From contig NZ_ANAC01000011.1 in NCBI RefSeq assembly GCF_000341225.1, positions 124,001 to 188,000 on the forward strand: 64,000 nucleotides of DNA, given 5' to 3'. Position 1 is the first letter of the stretch, and every line of letters begins with the position of its first letter. The notes below the pieces were generated by a model that did no database searches, was not told where the DNA came from, and saw only the letters and a program-made list of their open reading frames with translations. A program made the translations under genes and the position numbers. The DNA comes from Nocardiopsis alba DSM 43377 (GTDB lineage Bacteria > Actinomycetota > Actinomycetes > Streptosporangiales > Streptosporangiaceae). Shown here in pieces: positions 16,871 to 24,384 of the stretch.

Positions 16871-17173
16871 ATGCCCCCTGTCCAGATCGTTCGAGCGGCC
16901 GCCGTCACGCTGATCGCCGGTGGTGTCGCTCTGGGGCTGGTCCCCGGTGGGCCCTGCGGGGCGGGATGGTGGAGCCCGTCCGGGAGCCAGGGGACGGAGT
17001 CCTTCGGCTGGTTCGCCTACACCGAGATCTCCACGCCTCCGGAGGAATTCGGGATCTCCGGATGCGCGACCGCCACGGCGCCGGTGGCCTCGTGGGCGAT
17101 CGCGCTGCTCGTGATGGGGGCGGTGCTGTTGGTGCTCTCGTTCAACGCCCACCGCCTGGAACGCTCCGAGTGA
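16871..17173 (+). CDS. Small two-helix membrane protein, unknown function
   Basis: A 100-residue protein with an excellent ribosome-binding site (AGAGGAGGAGCCG before the ATG at 16871). Hydrophobic segments lie at about residues 8-27 (AAAVTLIAGGVALGLVPGG) and 71-92 (VASWAIALLVMGAVLLVLSF). The 40-residue loop between them holds two cysteines (CGAGW and SGCATA) that may form a disulphide on the outer face. I do not recognise the family. It is the last ordinary gene before the CRISPR region. Confidence 0.6.
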   Translation: MPPVQIVRAAAVTLIAGGVALGLVPGGPCGAGWWSPSGSQGTESFGWFAYTEISTPPEEFGISGCATATAPVASWAIALLVMGAVLLVLSFNAHRLERSE

Positions 17174-17415
17174 TCGTCGGCGCACCAGGCGATAGGCCGT
17201 AGCCGGACTCGCGGAAGGCGAGGGCTTCGGCCCGGGAGGCGGGTCGGGTGTCGTTCCTGGGCGGGGCGGACGCGGGGATCGGCTGAAGTCGGTGGGGCGT
17301 TGGTGAGTTCTGGTCGGCTCTGTGGGGCTGTGGTAGGGATGAGTGAGAAGCGGAGGCCACCGCCAACCGAAGGTTGCGGGAAGATAACGGCTTCTGTTTC
17401 CGCAGGTCATTTTCC
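17174..17415 (+). promoter_or_regulatory. Leader region of CRISPR array 1 (diverged)
   Basis: This 242-base gap holds no gene. It ends with CAGGTCA at 17403-17409, six bases before the first repeat, exactly as in the leaders of arrays 2 and 3. The long conserved leader block found 52 bases upstream of those arrays is missing here at that distance; only a shorter CGGCTTCTGTTTCCG at about 17388-17402 resembles it. Array 1 may therefore be poorly transcribed or no longer acquire spacers (inference). Confidence 0.5.
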
Positions 17416-17810
17416 CTGAGCCCCGCGCACGCGGGGATGGACCGGTCTACAGGACCAACAGCCTCTACGGCGGCTACTGAGCCCCGCGCACGCGGGGATG
17501 GACCGGACACGTACAGCACGGTGTGGCCTTGGACGAGCTGAGCCCCGCGCACGCGGGGATGGACCGGTACACCCATGGGGCACACATGGGTCACACATCT
17601 GAGCCCCACGTACGTGGGGATGGACCGCTGCGGGCCTTGCCCGATCTGAAGAACGCCGCCTGAGCCCCACGCACTTGGGGGTGGACCGGAGCCCGCCTCC
17701 GAGGATCAGCAGGTCGATCCCTGAGCCCCACGCACGTGGGGATGGACCGGCGTACGCGTCCATGTCCTCCACACCACCGCGCTGAGCCCCACGCATGTGG
17801 GGATGGCTCT
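17416..17810 (+). CRISPR. CRISPR array 1: 7 repeats of 29 bp, 6 spacers of 32 bp (type I-E-like)
   Basis: Repeats start at 17416, 17477, 17538, 17599, 17660, 17721 and 17782 with a constant 61-base period. The consensus begins CTGAGCCCC, followed by a GCG (or ACG) stem around CAC, and ends GGGGATGGACCG. The last repeat has a decayed 3' end (GGCTCT), marking the trailer and placing the leader on the left. The 29/32 geometry and the palindromic CCCCGCG..CGCGGGG core match type I-E arrays of actinobacteria. No cas gene occurs anywhere in the window. Confidence 0.97.
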
Positions 17811-17819
17811 GTTCGCCGA

Positions 17820-17867
17820 CGCCCCCATGGGCCCGCCCGCTGTTCGGGACGGCGGACCATGGGGGCG
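17820..17867. terminator. Hairpin between CRISPR array 1 and the DUF6879 gene
   Basis: CGCCCCCATGG (17820-17830) pairs perfectly with CCATGGGGGCG (17857-17867). It could end both the rightward CRISPR transcript and the leftward DUF6879 transcript. Confidence 0.65.
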
Positions 17868-17896
17868 CCTCTTGCGGCAGAGGATGTGCGTGGGCG

Positions 17897-18439
17897 TTAG
17901 ACGCGCTGGAGTCGCTGTTCGGCGGCGAAGTCCTCGCGTTCGACGGCGTGGTGGCGGGCCACGTCACGCCAGTGGTTGTGCCGCACGATCTCCTGCGGAT
18001 CCTCGATGATCTGGCCGCCGAGGAAGACGGAGGAGTCGTCGAAGTGCATCTTGAGCAGGGTCCGGGAGTCGAACAGCCAGTAGTCGTGCCGGGGGAGGCC
18101 GGAGTCTTCGGCCCGGCCGCGTTCGAGGTAGCGGATGTCCTCACCCGCGCCGGTGGTGAAGCGCGAGCACCAGACGCCGAAGCGGCTGTAGTCGGTGAGC
18201 GGGGTACTGACCACACGGACACGGGAGAAGAGACGGCCCGCGGCGGTGGCCTCTCGGATCATGTCGAGCCAGCTCCGCATCCAGGGCAGGTCGTCCGGTT
18301 CGTCGGCGAGGAAGCGGCGTAGCGATTCCTGTTCGTACGGGGCGCCGTAGTGGTCGCGTGTCTCCAGGCGAAAGGCGGTGTGCTCGAAGGACAAGAAGAG
18401 CTCACGGAAGTCCGGCCCGGGTTCGATGAACCTGTTCAC
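17897..18439 (-). CDS. DUF6879 family protein
   Basis: A 180-residue protein with the DUF6879 pattern: an N-terminal FRELFLSFEHTAFRLETRDHYG, the central PWMRSWLDMIREATAAGRLF with RVRVVSTPLTDYSRF, then GAGEDIRYLER, and a late HDYWLFDSRTLLKMHFDD. Such proteins are common in actinomycetes next to XRE/DUF5753 regulators and are proposed to work with them; their biochemical role is not known. A second, distinct DUF6879 gene is divergent from this one and the XRE gene follows that. The FRLETRDxY motif near the N-terminus is shared by both copies. Confidence 0.75.
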   Translation of the reverse strand: MNRFIEPGPDFRELFLSFEHTAFRLETRDHYGAPYEQESLRRFLADEPDDLPWMRSWLDMIREATAAGRLFSRVRVVSTPLTDYSRFGVWCSRFTTGAGEDIRYLERGRAEDSGLPRHDYWLFDSRTLLKMHFDDSSVFLGGQIIEDPQEIVRHNHWRDVARHHAVEREDFAAEQRLQRV

Positions 18440-18606
18440 TGGTTCCCTTCACGTCATCGCTGGGGCGGTAGGTGGAATGGATTCTGTCATGATCGGTTCG
18501 TTCTGACAGGGGGACTTCGTCCTTGAAGGAGGAATGGAGGTCCTGTGTAGAGAAATATGGTACAAGTTCCGGGCGAGATGTTTCGGTTCCTCTCTCGGGA
18601 GTGGTT

Positions 18607-19122
18607 ATGGCGATGGGTCAGGATGAATTCGATGGACTCTTCGAGGAGTTCGAGTCGGAGTGCCTGCACATGGAGATGAGGGACTCCTATGGCACGCAGG
18701 CCGAGATCCTCCCTTTCGCGAAGTGGGCCGAGGGCGAGGAGGACGACTTCGCGTGGATGGACGGCTGGTGCGACACCCTCCGTCGAGGTAGGGCGAAGGG
18801 GAAGGTCTTCCGCCGGGCGCTCGTGGTGTCCGAGCCACTGAGCCGCTATCAGAGGTGGGCGCACAGCACGACGCTTCCTCTAGTGGAGGCCGGTGAGGAC
18901 ATCCGTTGGGTACCGCGAAGGACGGTCTCCTCCCTGGCGCTTCCAGGGAACGACTTCTACCTGATCGATGGGGAGAAGGTCGTCTTCATGCACTACTCGG
19001 GGGAGGGGGCGATGGAGGACATCGTCGTCTCCACCGACCCGGTGGACATCGAGTTGTGCCGGAGTGCTTTCGACGCGGTCTGGGGGCGCGCCATCCCGCA
19101 CGCCGACTACCGCGTCGTCTGA
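18607..19122 (+). CDS. DUF6879 family protein (second copy)
   Basis: A 171-residue protein related to its divergent neighbour: FDGLFEEFESECLHMEMRDSYG, FAWMDGWCDTLRRGRAKGKVF, RALVVSEPLSRYQRW, GEDIRWVPR and NDFYLIDGEKVVFMHY align motif by motif. ATG at 18607 is favoured by GGGAG six bases upstream; a longer in-frame start at 18523 precedes the conserved domain. It lies 323 bases upstream of the XRE/DUF5753 gene on the same strand. Two paralogues facing away from each other next to one XRE regulator suggests a duplicated partner set. Function unknown. Confidence 0.7.
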   Translation: MAMGQDEFDGLFEEFESECLHMEMRDSYGTQAEILPFAKWAEGEEDDFAWMDGWCDTLRRGRAKGKVFRRALVVSEPLSRYQRWAHSTTLPLVEAGEDIRWVPRRTVSSLALPGNDFYLIDGEKVVFMHYSGEGAMEDIVVSTDPVDIELCRSAFDAVWGRAIPHADYRVV

Positions 19123-19445
19123 GGAATCTGCGCTGGTGCGGGCGGTCATAGGGCGCCCTGAAACGAGGCCGGTGTCGCTGTCGAGGCTCGTGAAAGTTCG
19201 TTTCTCCCGCTCAAATTATGCTCGCCCGGAGTGAGGGTTCCGGAGAACTATTCCGTTTCGGGAATTCTCCTGGTTTCTCCTCTCCGTCGTGGATAGCTTG
19301 GAGTGGTCCGATCGGCGATGGGCCTGGAGTGAGCACGTTCTTCACCGGTGATCCGAATCGGCTCCTTGGCGGGAAGCCTGGCGGACAGGAGAAAGGCCCA
19401 CGATCGAGATGGGATTTCTGTTCTCGTTCGTTAAGGAGACACAGG
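19123..19445 (+). promoter_or_regulatory. Gene-free region ahead of the XRE/DUF5753 gene
   Basis: This stretch holds no plausible gene. It contains a locally AT-rich patch with a possible -10 (TTATGCT at about 19216-19222) and the ribosome-binding site AAGGAGACACAGG that sets the ATG at 19446. I find no strong palindrome or terminator hairpin. Confidence 0.35.
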
Positions 19446-20270
19446 ATGGCACTGGAGCCCGATGAACTCGCGGTCGCCTCAGGGAATCTGGGGGAGACGC
19501 TGCGTGAGCTGCGCCGGGGCGCCGGTCTCTCAGGCGAGCGGCTGGCACGGCGTTGCTCCATGTCCCAGAGCAAGATCAGCAAGATCGAGACGGGGAGATT
19601 GATCCCCACGTTGGTCGACCTGGACCGCCTCCTCACAGCGCTCGAAGTGTCCCCTGAACAGGCCGGTCCTGTGCTGGCGAAGGTGAGGGCGGCCAACACC
19701 GAGTGGCAGGGCAAGCGGGAGCTGTGGCGGAAGGGGTTGGAGACCCGGCAACATGAGCTGCGGTCTCTGGAGGCCTCCGCCACCGAGGCCCGGTACTTTC
19801 TGCCGACGATGGTGACCGGGCTGTTGGCGACCCCGGAGTACATCAGGGCCTCTCTGACACACTCGCCCGGTGATGTCTCACCGACGGTGGCCAAGAAGAT
19901 CGCCCGCCAGGAGGCGTTGCGAGAGGGAGCATGCTCGTTCACGTTCCTGCTCACCGAGCAGGCGGTGCGGTGGGCGATCCTGCCTCCTGAGGGGATGGCC
20001 GAGCAGGCGGCCCGTCTGGTGGAGGTCTCGCGGTTGGAGCGGGTGCGGTTGGGGGTGATCCCTCTGGGGACCGTGTTGCCCAGGGGGCCGATGAACACCT
20101 TCACCGTCTACGACGACAGGCTGGCCACGGTGGAGATCTTCACCGGCCGGTTGGCATTCCGTGAGCCGCAGGACGTGGAGACCTATCGGGAGCTGTTCGC
20201 TATGTACGAGGAGCACGCGCTGTTCGGAGACCAGGCCCGTGAACGGATCCGCTCCTGGTTCGAGGTCTGA
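19446..20270 (+). CDS. XRE family regulator with DUF5753 C-terminal domain
   Basis: A 274-residue protein. The N-terminal helix-turn-helix (about residues 14-70) reads LGETLRELRRGAGLSGERLA, then CSMSQSKISKIETGRLIPT. The C-terminal 170 residues form the DUF5753 domain (LPTMVTGLLATPEYIRASL, then FTFLLTEQAVRW and MNTFTVYDDRLATVEIFTG). Proteins of this type in Streptomyces and relatives pair with small DUF397 or DUF6879 partners and influence development and antibiotic production. Start ATG at 19446 with AAGGAG upstream. The stop lies only 109 bases before CRISPR array 2, so the array leader sits directly behind this gene. Confidence 0.85.
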   Translation: MALEPDELAVASGNLGETLRELRRGAGLSGERLARRCSMSQSKISKIETGRLIPTLVDLDRLLTALEVSPEQAGPVLAKVRAANTEWQGKRELWRKGLETRQHELRSLEASATEARYFLPTMVTGLLATPEYIRASLTHSPGDVSPTVAKKIARQEALREGACSFTFLLTEQAVRWAILPPEGMAEQAARLVEVSRLERVRLGVIPLGTVLPRGPMNTFTVYDDRLATVEIFTGRLAFREPQDVETYRELFAMYEEHALFGDQARERIRSWFEV

Positions 20271-20303
20271 GACAGTGGATGGTGGGCGGATAAGGAGACG
20301 AGT

Positions 20304-20379
20304 GGTGTCGGTTTTGTCTGTTTCTCGGGAAGTTGGAAAAACGACTGCTTGCCACTGGTAAGTTTCCAGGTCAAAGAGT
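20304..20379 (+). promoter_or_regulatory. Leader of CRISPR array 2
   Basis: A 24-base block at 20304-20327 (containing GGTTTTGTCTGTTTCTCG) lies exactly 52 bases before the first repeat, and CAGGTCA (20367-20373) lies six bases before it. Both elements recur at identical spacing in front of array 3, with one mismatch in the long block. Such fixed leader elements are where I-E adaptation complexes and the host factor dock. Confidence 0.7.
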
Positions 20380-21445
20380 CTGCTCCCCACGCACGCGGGG
20401 ATGGACCCGTATCGAACGGGTCGACAGGGTCGAGAGCGAGCTGCTCCCCGCGCACGCGGGATGGACCCTCCATCGCGACCGGGTGGTCTTCGGCGTGGTC
20501 CTGCTCCCCGCGCACGCGGGGATAGCCCCTCCTTGGCCGGGGCGGTGCGGGCCAGGGCGACCTGCTCCCCGCGCACGCGGGGATGGCCCCGTGTGTCCCC
20601 ACCGGTGTGGGGATGTCGTAGGCTGCTCCCCGCGCACGCGGAGATGGAACCGGCGAAGATCGGGCGGCCCTGACTCCCCAGGCCTGCTCCCCGCGCACGT
20701 GGGGATGGACCGACCAACGGCAGCAGCGAGTTCCTCGAACTGCACTGAGCCCCACGCACGTGGGGATGGACCGCCACGACGATTGGATCTTTCATCGCTC
20801 AGGCCCTGAACCCCACGCACGTGGGGATGGACCGTGCGCCCCGTAGGCGCGATCCAGATCCGCGCGGTGAACCCCACGCATGTGGGGATGGACCGGTCGC
20901 CGACCACTCACTCGACGCCGCTCGCTACTTAGCCCCACGCACGTGGGGATGGGCCGAGTGAGCGGTCATGTCCAGTTTGGCCGGTACTCTGCACCCCACG
21001 CACGTGGGGATGGACCCCCGGCCATGGCGGCCCCCGCGAACAGGCCGAGTCTGCTCCCCGCGCACGCGGGGATGGACCCGTGGCGCCCTTGCCCTGGGCG
21101 TTGTTGGTGTACTGCTCCCCGCGCACGTGGGGATGGACCCGTGGCGCCCTTGCCCTGGGCGTTGTTGGTGTACTGCTCCCCGCGCACGCGGGGATGGACC
21201 TCGCTGGGCGCGGGGGCCGGCCTGGGTGATGGCCTGCTCCCCGCGCACGCGGGGATGGACCGACGTGCATCGCTGGCCCCTGCCCGACCTGGGCCTGAGC
21301 CCCACGCGCGTGGGGATGGACCCTCCCGCCACTTGCTCCTGCCGCCCGCCGCCCCCTGCTCCCCACGTACGCGGGGATGGACCCCCGATGATGCAGAGAA
21401 CAGACCAGATCCCGTACTGCTCCCTGCGCATGCGGGGATGGGCCC
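20380..21445 (+). CRISPR. CRISPR array 2: 18 repeats, 17 spacers (type I-E-like)
   Basis: Repeats begin at 20380, 20441, 20501, 20562, 20623, 20684, 20745, 20806, 20867, 20928, 20989, 21051, 21112, 21173, 21234, 21295, 21356 and 21417. The period is 61 except where the second repeat lacks one G (28 bp) and one spacer is 33 bp. Leader-side repeats start CTGCTCCCCGCG; a middle block switches to CTGAGCCCCACG or CTGAACCCCACG; the trailer side mixes both. The spacers at 21080-21111 and 21141-21172 are identical. Several repeats have decayed 3' ends (GATAGCCCC, GATGGAACC, GATGGGCCG). Confidence 0.97.
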
Positions 21446-21505
21446 GTCACGTAGGTGTCGATGTGGTCTGTCCGAATGCCCTCCCCGTAGCTAGGAAGAC
21501 CCAGC

Positions 21506-22285
21506 GTGGATCAGAGGCTGAGAGAACTCATCACCCCGCGCACCGGGCCCATCATCCAGGTGGAACCGGTCACGCAGGGGTACAGCGCCAGCACCACGGC
21601 GGTGGTCACCGGTGAGTACGGCCGCGTGTTCGTCAAGGCCACCCCGGACCGGCCGGGCGGCCGGCTGGAGGAGGCCGAACGTGAAGGGCTGATCAACCCC
21701 CACCTGGGGGGTCTGGCTCCTGAGCTGCTGTGGCAGGCCCGGGGCCAGGGGTGGTTCGCTCTGGGGTTCGAGGTCATCGACGCCCGGCCGACCGACTACA
21801 GCGCGGGGTCACCGGATCTGCCCCGGGTGGTCGAGGCGATGGATCGCATCGCCGCGCTCCCCCTTCCGCGGGTCGCGGAGCCGTGGGTGGAGTACCGGTG
21901 GGACCGGGCCCTGGCCGAGGACGAGTGGTCCGTCCTGCGTGGGAACCATCTGACCCACGCGGACCTGCACCCGCGCAACATCGTGGTGGACACCGACGAC
22001 CGGGTGTGGGTCGTGGACTGGGCCTGGCCCACCCGGGCGGCTCCGGTGGTGATGCCCTCGACGTTGGCGGTGCAGCTGGTCTCCGCCGAACAGGATCCGG
22101 CCGAGGTGGAGAAGCTATTGGCCACCTCCGCGCTGTGGGGGCGATTGGACCGAGGGGCGTTGGTGACGTTCGCGCTCGCGCAGGTGCGTATGCATCGCCA
22201 CTACGCCCGGCTCCGTCCTGACGAGCGGTGGTTGGAAGCGATGCTGGACGCGGCGAAGGCCTGGCACGCGCATCTGAAGTTGTAG
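21506..22285 (+). CDS. Aminoglycoside-phosphotransferase-fold kinase (APH-like)
   Basis: A 259-residue protein with the kinase-like APH fold. The catalytic loop is HADLHPRNIVVD (H151, D153, N158), followed by the metal-binding Asp in VWVVDWAW (D171), the Brenner pattern HxDxxxxN...D. The N-lobe has FVKATPD with a probable ATP Lys. It starts at GTG 21506 behind AGGAAG. Relatives phosphorylate aminoglycosides, choline or homoserine, but many actinobacterial members near XRE genes are uncharacterised. It sits alone between CRISPR arrays 2 and 3, and its 3' end is close to the array 3 leader. Substrate unknown. Confidence 0.75.
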   Translation: MDQRLRELITPRTGPIIQVEPVTQGYSASTTAVVTGEYGRVFVKATPDRPGGRLEEAEREGLINPHLGGLAPELLWQARGQGWFALGFEVIDARPTDYSAGSPDLPRVVEAMDRIAALPLPRVAEPWVEYRWDRALAEDEWSVLRGNHLTHADLHPRNIVVDTDDRVWVVDWAWPTRAAPVVMPSTLAVQLVSAEQDPAEVEKLLATSALWGRLDRGALVTFALAQVRMHRHYARLRPDERWLEAMLDAAKAWHAHLKL

Positions 22286-22348
22286 AGACTGTTCCCTGCG
22301 AGGGTGTCCAGGGTGGTGGGGGAGTGGTGTTGGGATGGGTGCTTGAGG

Positions 22349-22424
22349 GGTGCCGGTTTTGTCTGTTTCTCGACAACGTGCAGAAATGGTGGGTTGCTCG
22401 GGATAGCGTTGCAGGTCAGGAAGA
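22349..22424 (+). promoter_or_regulatory. Leader of CRISPR array 3
   Basis: The 24-base block at 22349-22372 matches the array 2 leader block at all but one base and again ends 52 bases before the first repeat. CAGGTCA at 22412-22418 again ends six bases before it. The region between differs, so the two blocks are the constrained parts. Confidence 0.7.
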
Positions 22425-23552
22425 CTGCTCCCCGCGCACGCGGGGATGACCCCATCGACCATCCGGCATCGGTGGCGCCGGGAGGCTGCTCCCCGCGCAC
22501 GCGGGGATGACCCCGATGAGCGAGGTCATCCCCGGAAAATGCGTGGCTGCTCCCCGCGCACGCGGGGATGACCCCATCGACCATCCGGCATCGGTGGCGC
22601 CGGGAGGCTGCTCCCCGCGCACGCGGGGATGACCCCGATGAGCGAGGTCATCCCCGGAAAATGCGTGGCTGCTCCCCGCGCACGCGGGGATGACCCCGAT
22701 GAGCGAGGTCATCCCCGGAAAATGCGTGGCTGCTCCCCGCGCACGCGGGGATGACCCCGCATCCCGGACCGTATCCAGCACCTCACCGGCCTGCTCCCCG
22801 CGCACGTGGGGATGGACCCAGGGCGCCGAGGTTTCCGGTGAGGTTGCGGGTCTGCTCCCCACGCACGTGGGGATGGACCCCGGCAAGGGCCTACAAATTC
22901 GATAATGCAGAGCTGCTCCCTGCGCACGCGGGGATGGACCGAGCCATTGGAGTGGCCACCCGTAGGCGACGGGCTGAGCCCCACGCACGTGGGGATGGAC
23001 CTACCGACGCGGACGCCGCGATAACCTCGGGTCCCCTGAGCCCCACGCACGTGGGGATGGACCGCCGCGAGCTCGAACGCCTTGGCGAGAGCGGCCCTGA
23101 ACCCCACGCACGTGGGGATGGACTGCCGATCTCGGTGGTGTCTCAGGGAGCGGTGGTCTAAGCCCCGCGTATGCGGGGATGGACCCGGGGCACTCTCCCA
23201 CGTCCACGAGAACGCGCACTGCTCCCCGCGCACGCGGGGATGGACCCGAGTATCGACAGGCACACAAGATGGCCAAGCGCTGCTCCCCGCGCACGCGGGG
23301 ATGGACCGGCTCGCAACACCTACGCGATCCGCTTCAACCCCTGAGCCCCACGCACGTGGGGATGGACCGTACTTCGCGGTTCGGCCCGGGTCGTGCCGCC
23401 ACTGAGCCCCACGCACGTGGGGATGGACTGCGCTTACCGTACTTACCGACACCGAACTGCTCCTGAGCCCCACGCATGTGGGGATGGACCCTCCCTGGCG
23501 AGGGTGTCGAAGACACGGACCCTCTGCTCCCCATGCATGTGGGGTTGTTTTT
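22425..23552 (+). CRISPR. CRISPR array 3: 19 repeats, 18 spacers (type I-E-like) with spacer duplications
   Basis: Repeats begin at 22425, 22486, 22547, 22608, 22669, 22730, 22791, 22852, 22913, 22974, 23036, 23097, 23158, 23219, 23280, 23341, 23402, 23463 and 23524. The first six end GGGGATGACCCC; the rest end GGATGGACCC or GGATGGACCG. Spacers 1 and 3 are identical, and spacers 2, 4 and 5 are identical, so the leader end is a tandem duplication. The final repeat has a degenerate end (GGGGTTGTTTTT), fixing the trailer on the right. No cas genes are nearby. Confidence 0.97.
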
Positions 23553-23607
23553 GGGAGTGGCGAGGCCCCGGGAGCTGGTGCTTCCGGGGCCTGGTTGGTC
23601 TTGGGGG

Positions 23608-23793
23608 TTATCGGGTGAGGGTGGTGAGGAAGGCCGCCCATTCGTTGGTGGGGAAGGGGAGGTGGCCGTCCGACCTGCGTTTGGTGTCGCGGATGGTGGA
23701 GGTACCGGGGGTATCGGCGACCTCGACGCATGCGGACTCGTTCGCGCTGTAGCTGGACTTGCGGAAGTTCAGGGTGCGGGGGGTCTCAGGCAT
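23608..23793 (-). CDS. DUF397 domain protein
   Basis: A 61-residue protein of the DUF397 family, small partners of XRE/DUF5753 regulators. It has the canonical pattern LNFRKSSYSANESACVEVAD, then a TIRDTKRRSDGHLPF stretch and a final NEWAAFLTTL. Its start overlaps the stop of the next DUF397 gene by eight bases, so they are translationally coupled. It is the last gene of a run of DUF397 genes downstream of an XRE regulator, close to the trailer of CRISPR array 3. DUF397 proteins are thought to bind and modulate the cognate XRE protein. Confidence 0.85.
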   Translation of the reverse strand: MPETPRTLNFRKSSYSANESACVEVADTPGTSTIRDTKRRSDGHLPFPTNEWAAFLTTLTR

Positions 23794-23995
23794 GGTGGGC
23801 CTCCGTGCGGCGGGTGGTGGTGAGGAGGGCGGTCCATTCGCTGCTGCTGAAGGTGAGGTGTCCTGAGCCGGGGTTCTGGGAGTCGCGGATGGCCGAGGCG
23901 CCGGGGACGTCGGCGACCTCAACGCAGTTCTGGTCACGGGCACCGCTGTAGCTGGACTTGCGGAAGGTGAGGGTTTCGGCTTGGGGGAGTGGCAT
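23786..23995 (-). CDS. DUF397 domain protein
   Basis: A 69-residue DUF397 protein: LTFRKSSYSGARDQNCVEVAD, then GASAIRDSQNPGSGHLTF and SSEWTALLTT. It shares the R-K-S-S-Y-S core, the C-V-E-V-A-D strand and the terminal E-W-x-x-(F/L) helix with the other two copies. It is coupled by an eight-base overlap to the downstream DUF397 gene but is separated from the XRE-linked copy by about 210 bases that contain two terminator-like hairpins. It may therefore be transcribed on its own. Confidence 0.85.
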   Translation of the reverse strand: MPLPQAETLTFRKSSYSGARDQNCVEVADVPGASAIRDSQNPGSGHLTFSSSEWTALLTTTRRTEAHHA

Positions 23996-24124
23996 CGTCC
24001 ATCGCTCCTGAGTCGGGTGCTGGGGGAGCCTCAGGGTAACCCGCAGGTTCAGGAGCGATGGAGAACGGTCGTGTGTCTGCTAGGGAAAGGCAATAGCGGA
24101 TAGTCCTTCGCAAGGTAGACTCGC

Positions 24125-24145
24125 CACTGGTGCTTCGCACCAGTG
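24125..24145 (+). terminator. Hairpin CACTGGTGC-TTC-GCACCAGTG with T-rich tail
   Basis: A perfect nine-base stem with a three-base loop followed by TTTCT reads as a terminator on the plus strand. No rightward gene ends here, so it either terminates an unannotated RNA from about 24000-24125 or is part of a double hairpin with 24156-24192. Confidence 0.5.
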
Positions 24146-24155
24146 TTTCTAGGCA

Positions 24156-24192
24156 CATGTGGCCCCCTGGTCGACGACCAGGGGGCCACATG
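24156..24192 (-). terminator. 18-bp perfect stem hairpin after the XRE/DUF397 operon
   Basis: Positions 24156-24173 pair completely with 24175-24192; the arms begin CATGTGGCCCCCTGG. It lies 13 bases past the stop of the leftward DUF397 gene and is one of the strongest hairpins in the window. Confidence 0.75.
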
Positions 24193-24204
24193 ATTTCTAG
24201 ATGG

Positions 24205-24384
24205 CTAGCGACCACTACGAGAGGTCGTAACGAACGCTGCCCACTCTGAGCTTGGGAAGAAGAGGTGGCCGGCTTCGGGGGTCTGACTGTCGCGCACGGC
24301 GGAGGCCCCAGGGGTGTCGGCGACCTCGACACAGTTGTTTCCTGTGCCGCTGTAGCTGCTCTTGCGAAATTCCAGGTCAGACAT
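24205..24384 (-). CDS. DUF397 domain protein, partner of the adjacent XRE regulator
   Basis: A 59-residue DUF397 protein (LEFRKSSYSGTGNNCVEVAD, GASAVRDSQTPEAGHLFF, SSEWAAFVTT). Its ATG at 24384 lies inside the end of the XRE/DUF5753 gene, an eight-base overlap that couples translation, as is usual for cognate pairs. In Streptomyces such XRE/DUF397 pairs (Scr1/Scr2) have been described as interacting and affecting antibiotic production. The same eight-base overlap recurs between the other two DUF397 genes. A strong hairpin follows. Confidence 0.88.
   Translation of the reverse strand: MSDLEFRKSSYSGTGNNCVEVADTPGASAVRDSQTPEAGHLFFPSSEWAAFVTTSRSGR

Noticed and set aside
21506..22285. Kinase-fold gene as a CRISPR-associated or defence effector
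   Set aside because: Only its position between arrays suggests this. The sequence is an ordinary APH-like phosphotransferase, with no fused nucleic-acid or sensor domain.
20333..23466. Many frames across the CRISPR arrays with SPRTRGW/GSIPACAG-type repeats
   Set aside because: They are translations of the repeat DNA in the arrays and not genes.
24000..24150. Possible tRNA or integrase attachment site near the hairpins
   Set aside because: No cloverleaf, no T-loop consensus and no integrase gene or flanking direct repeat could be found.
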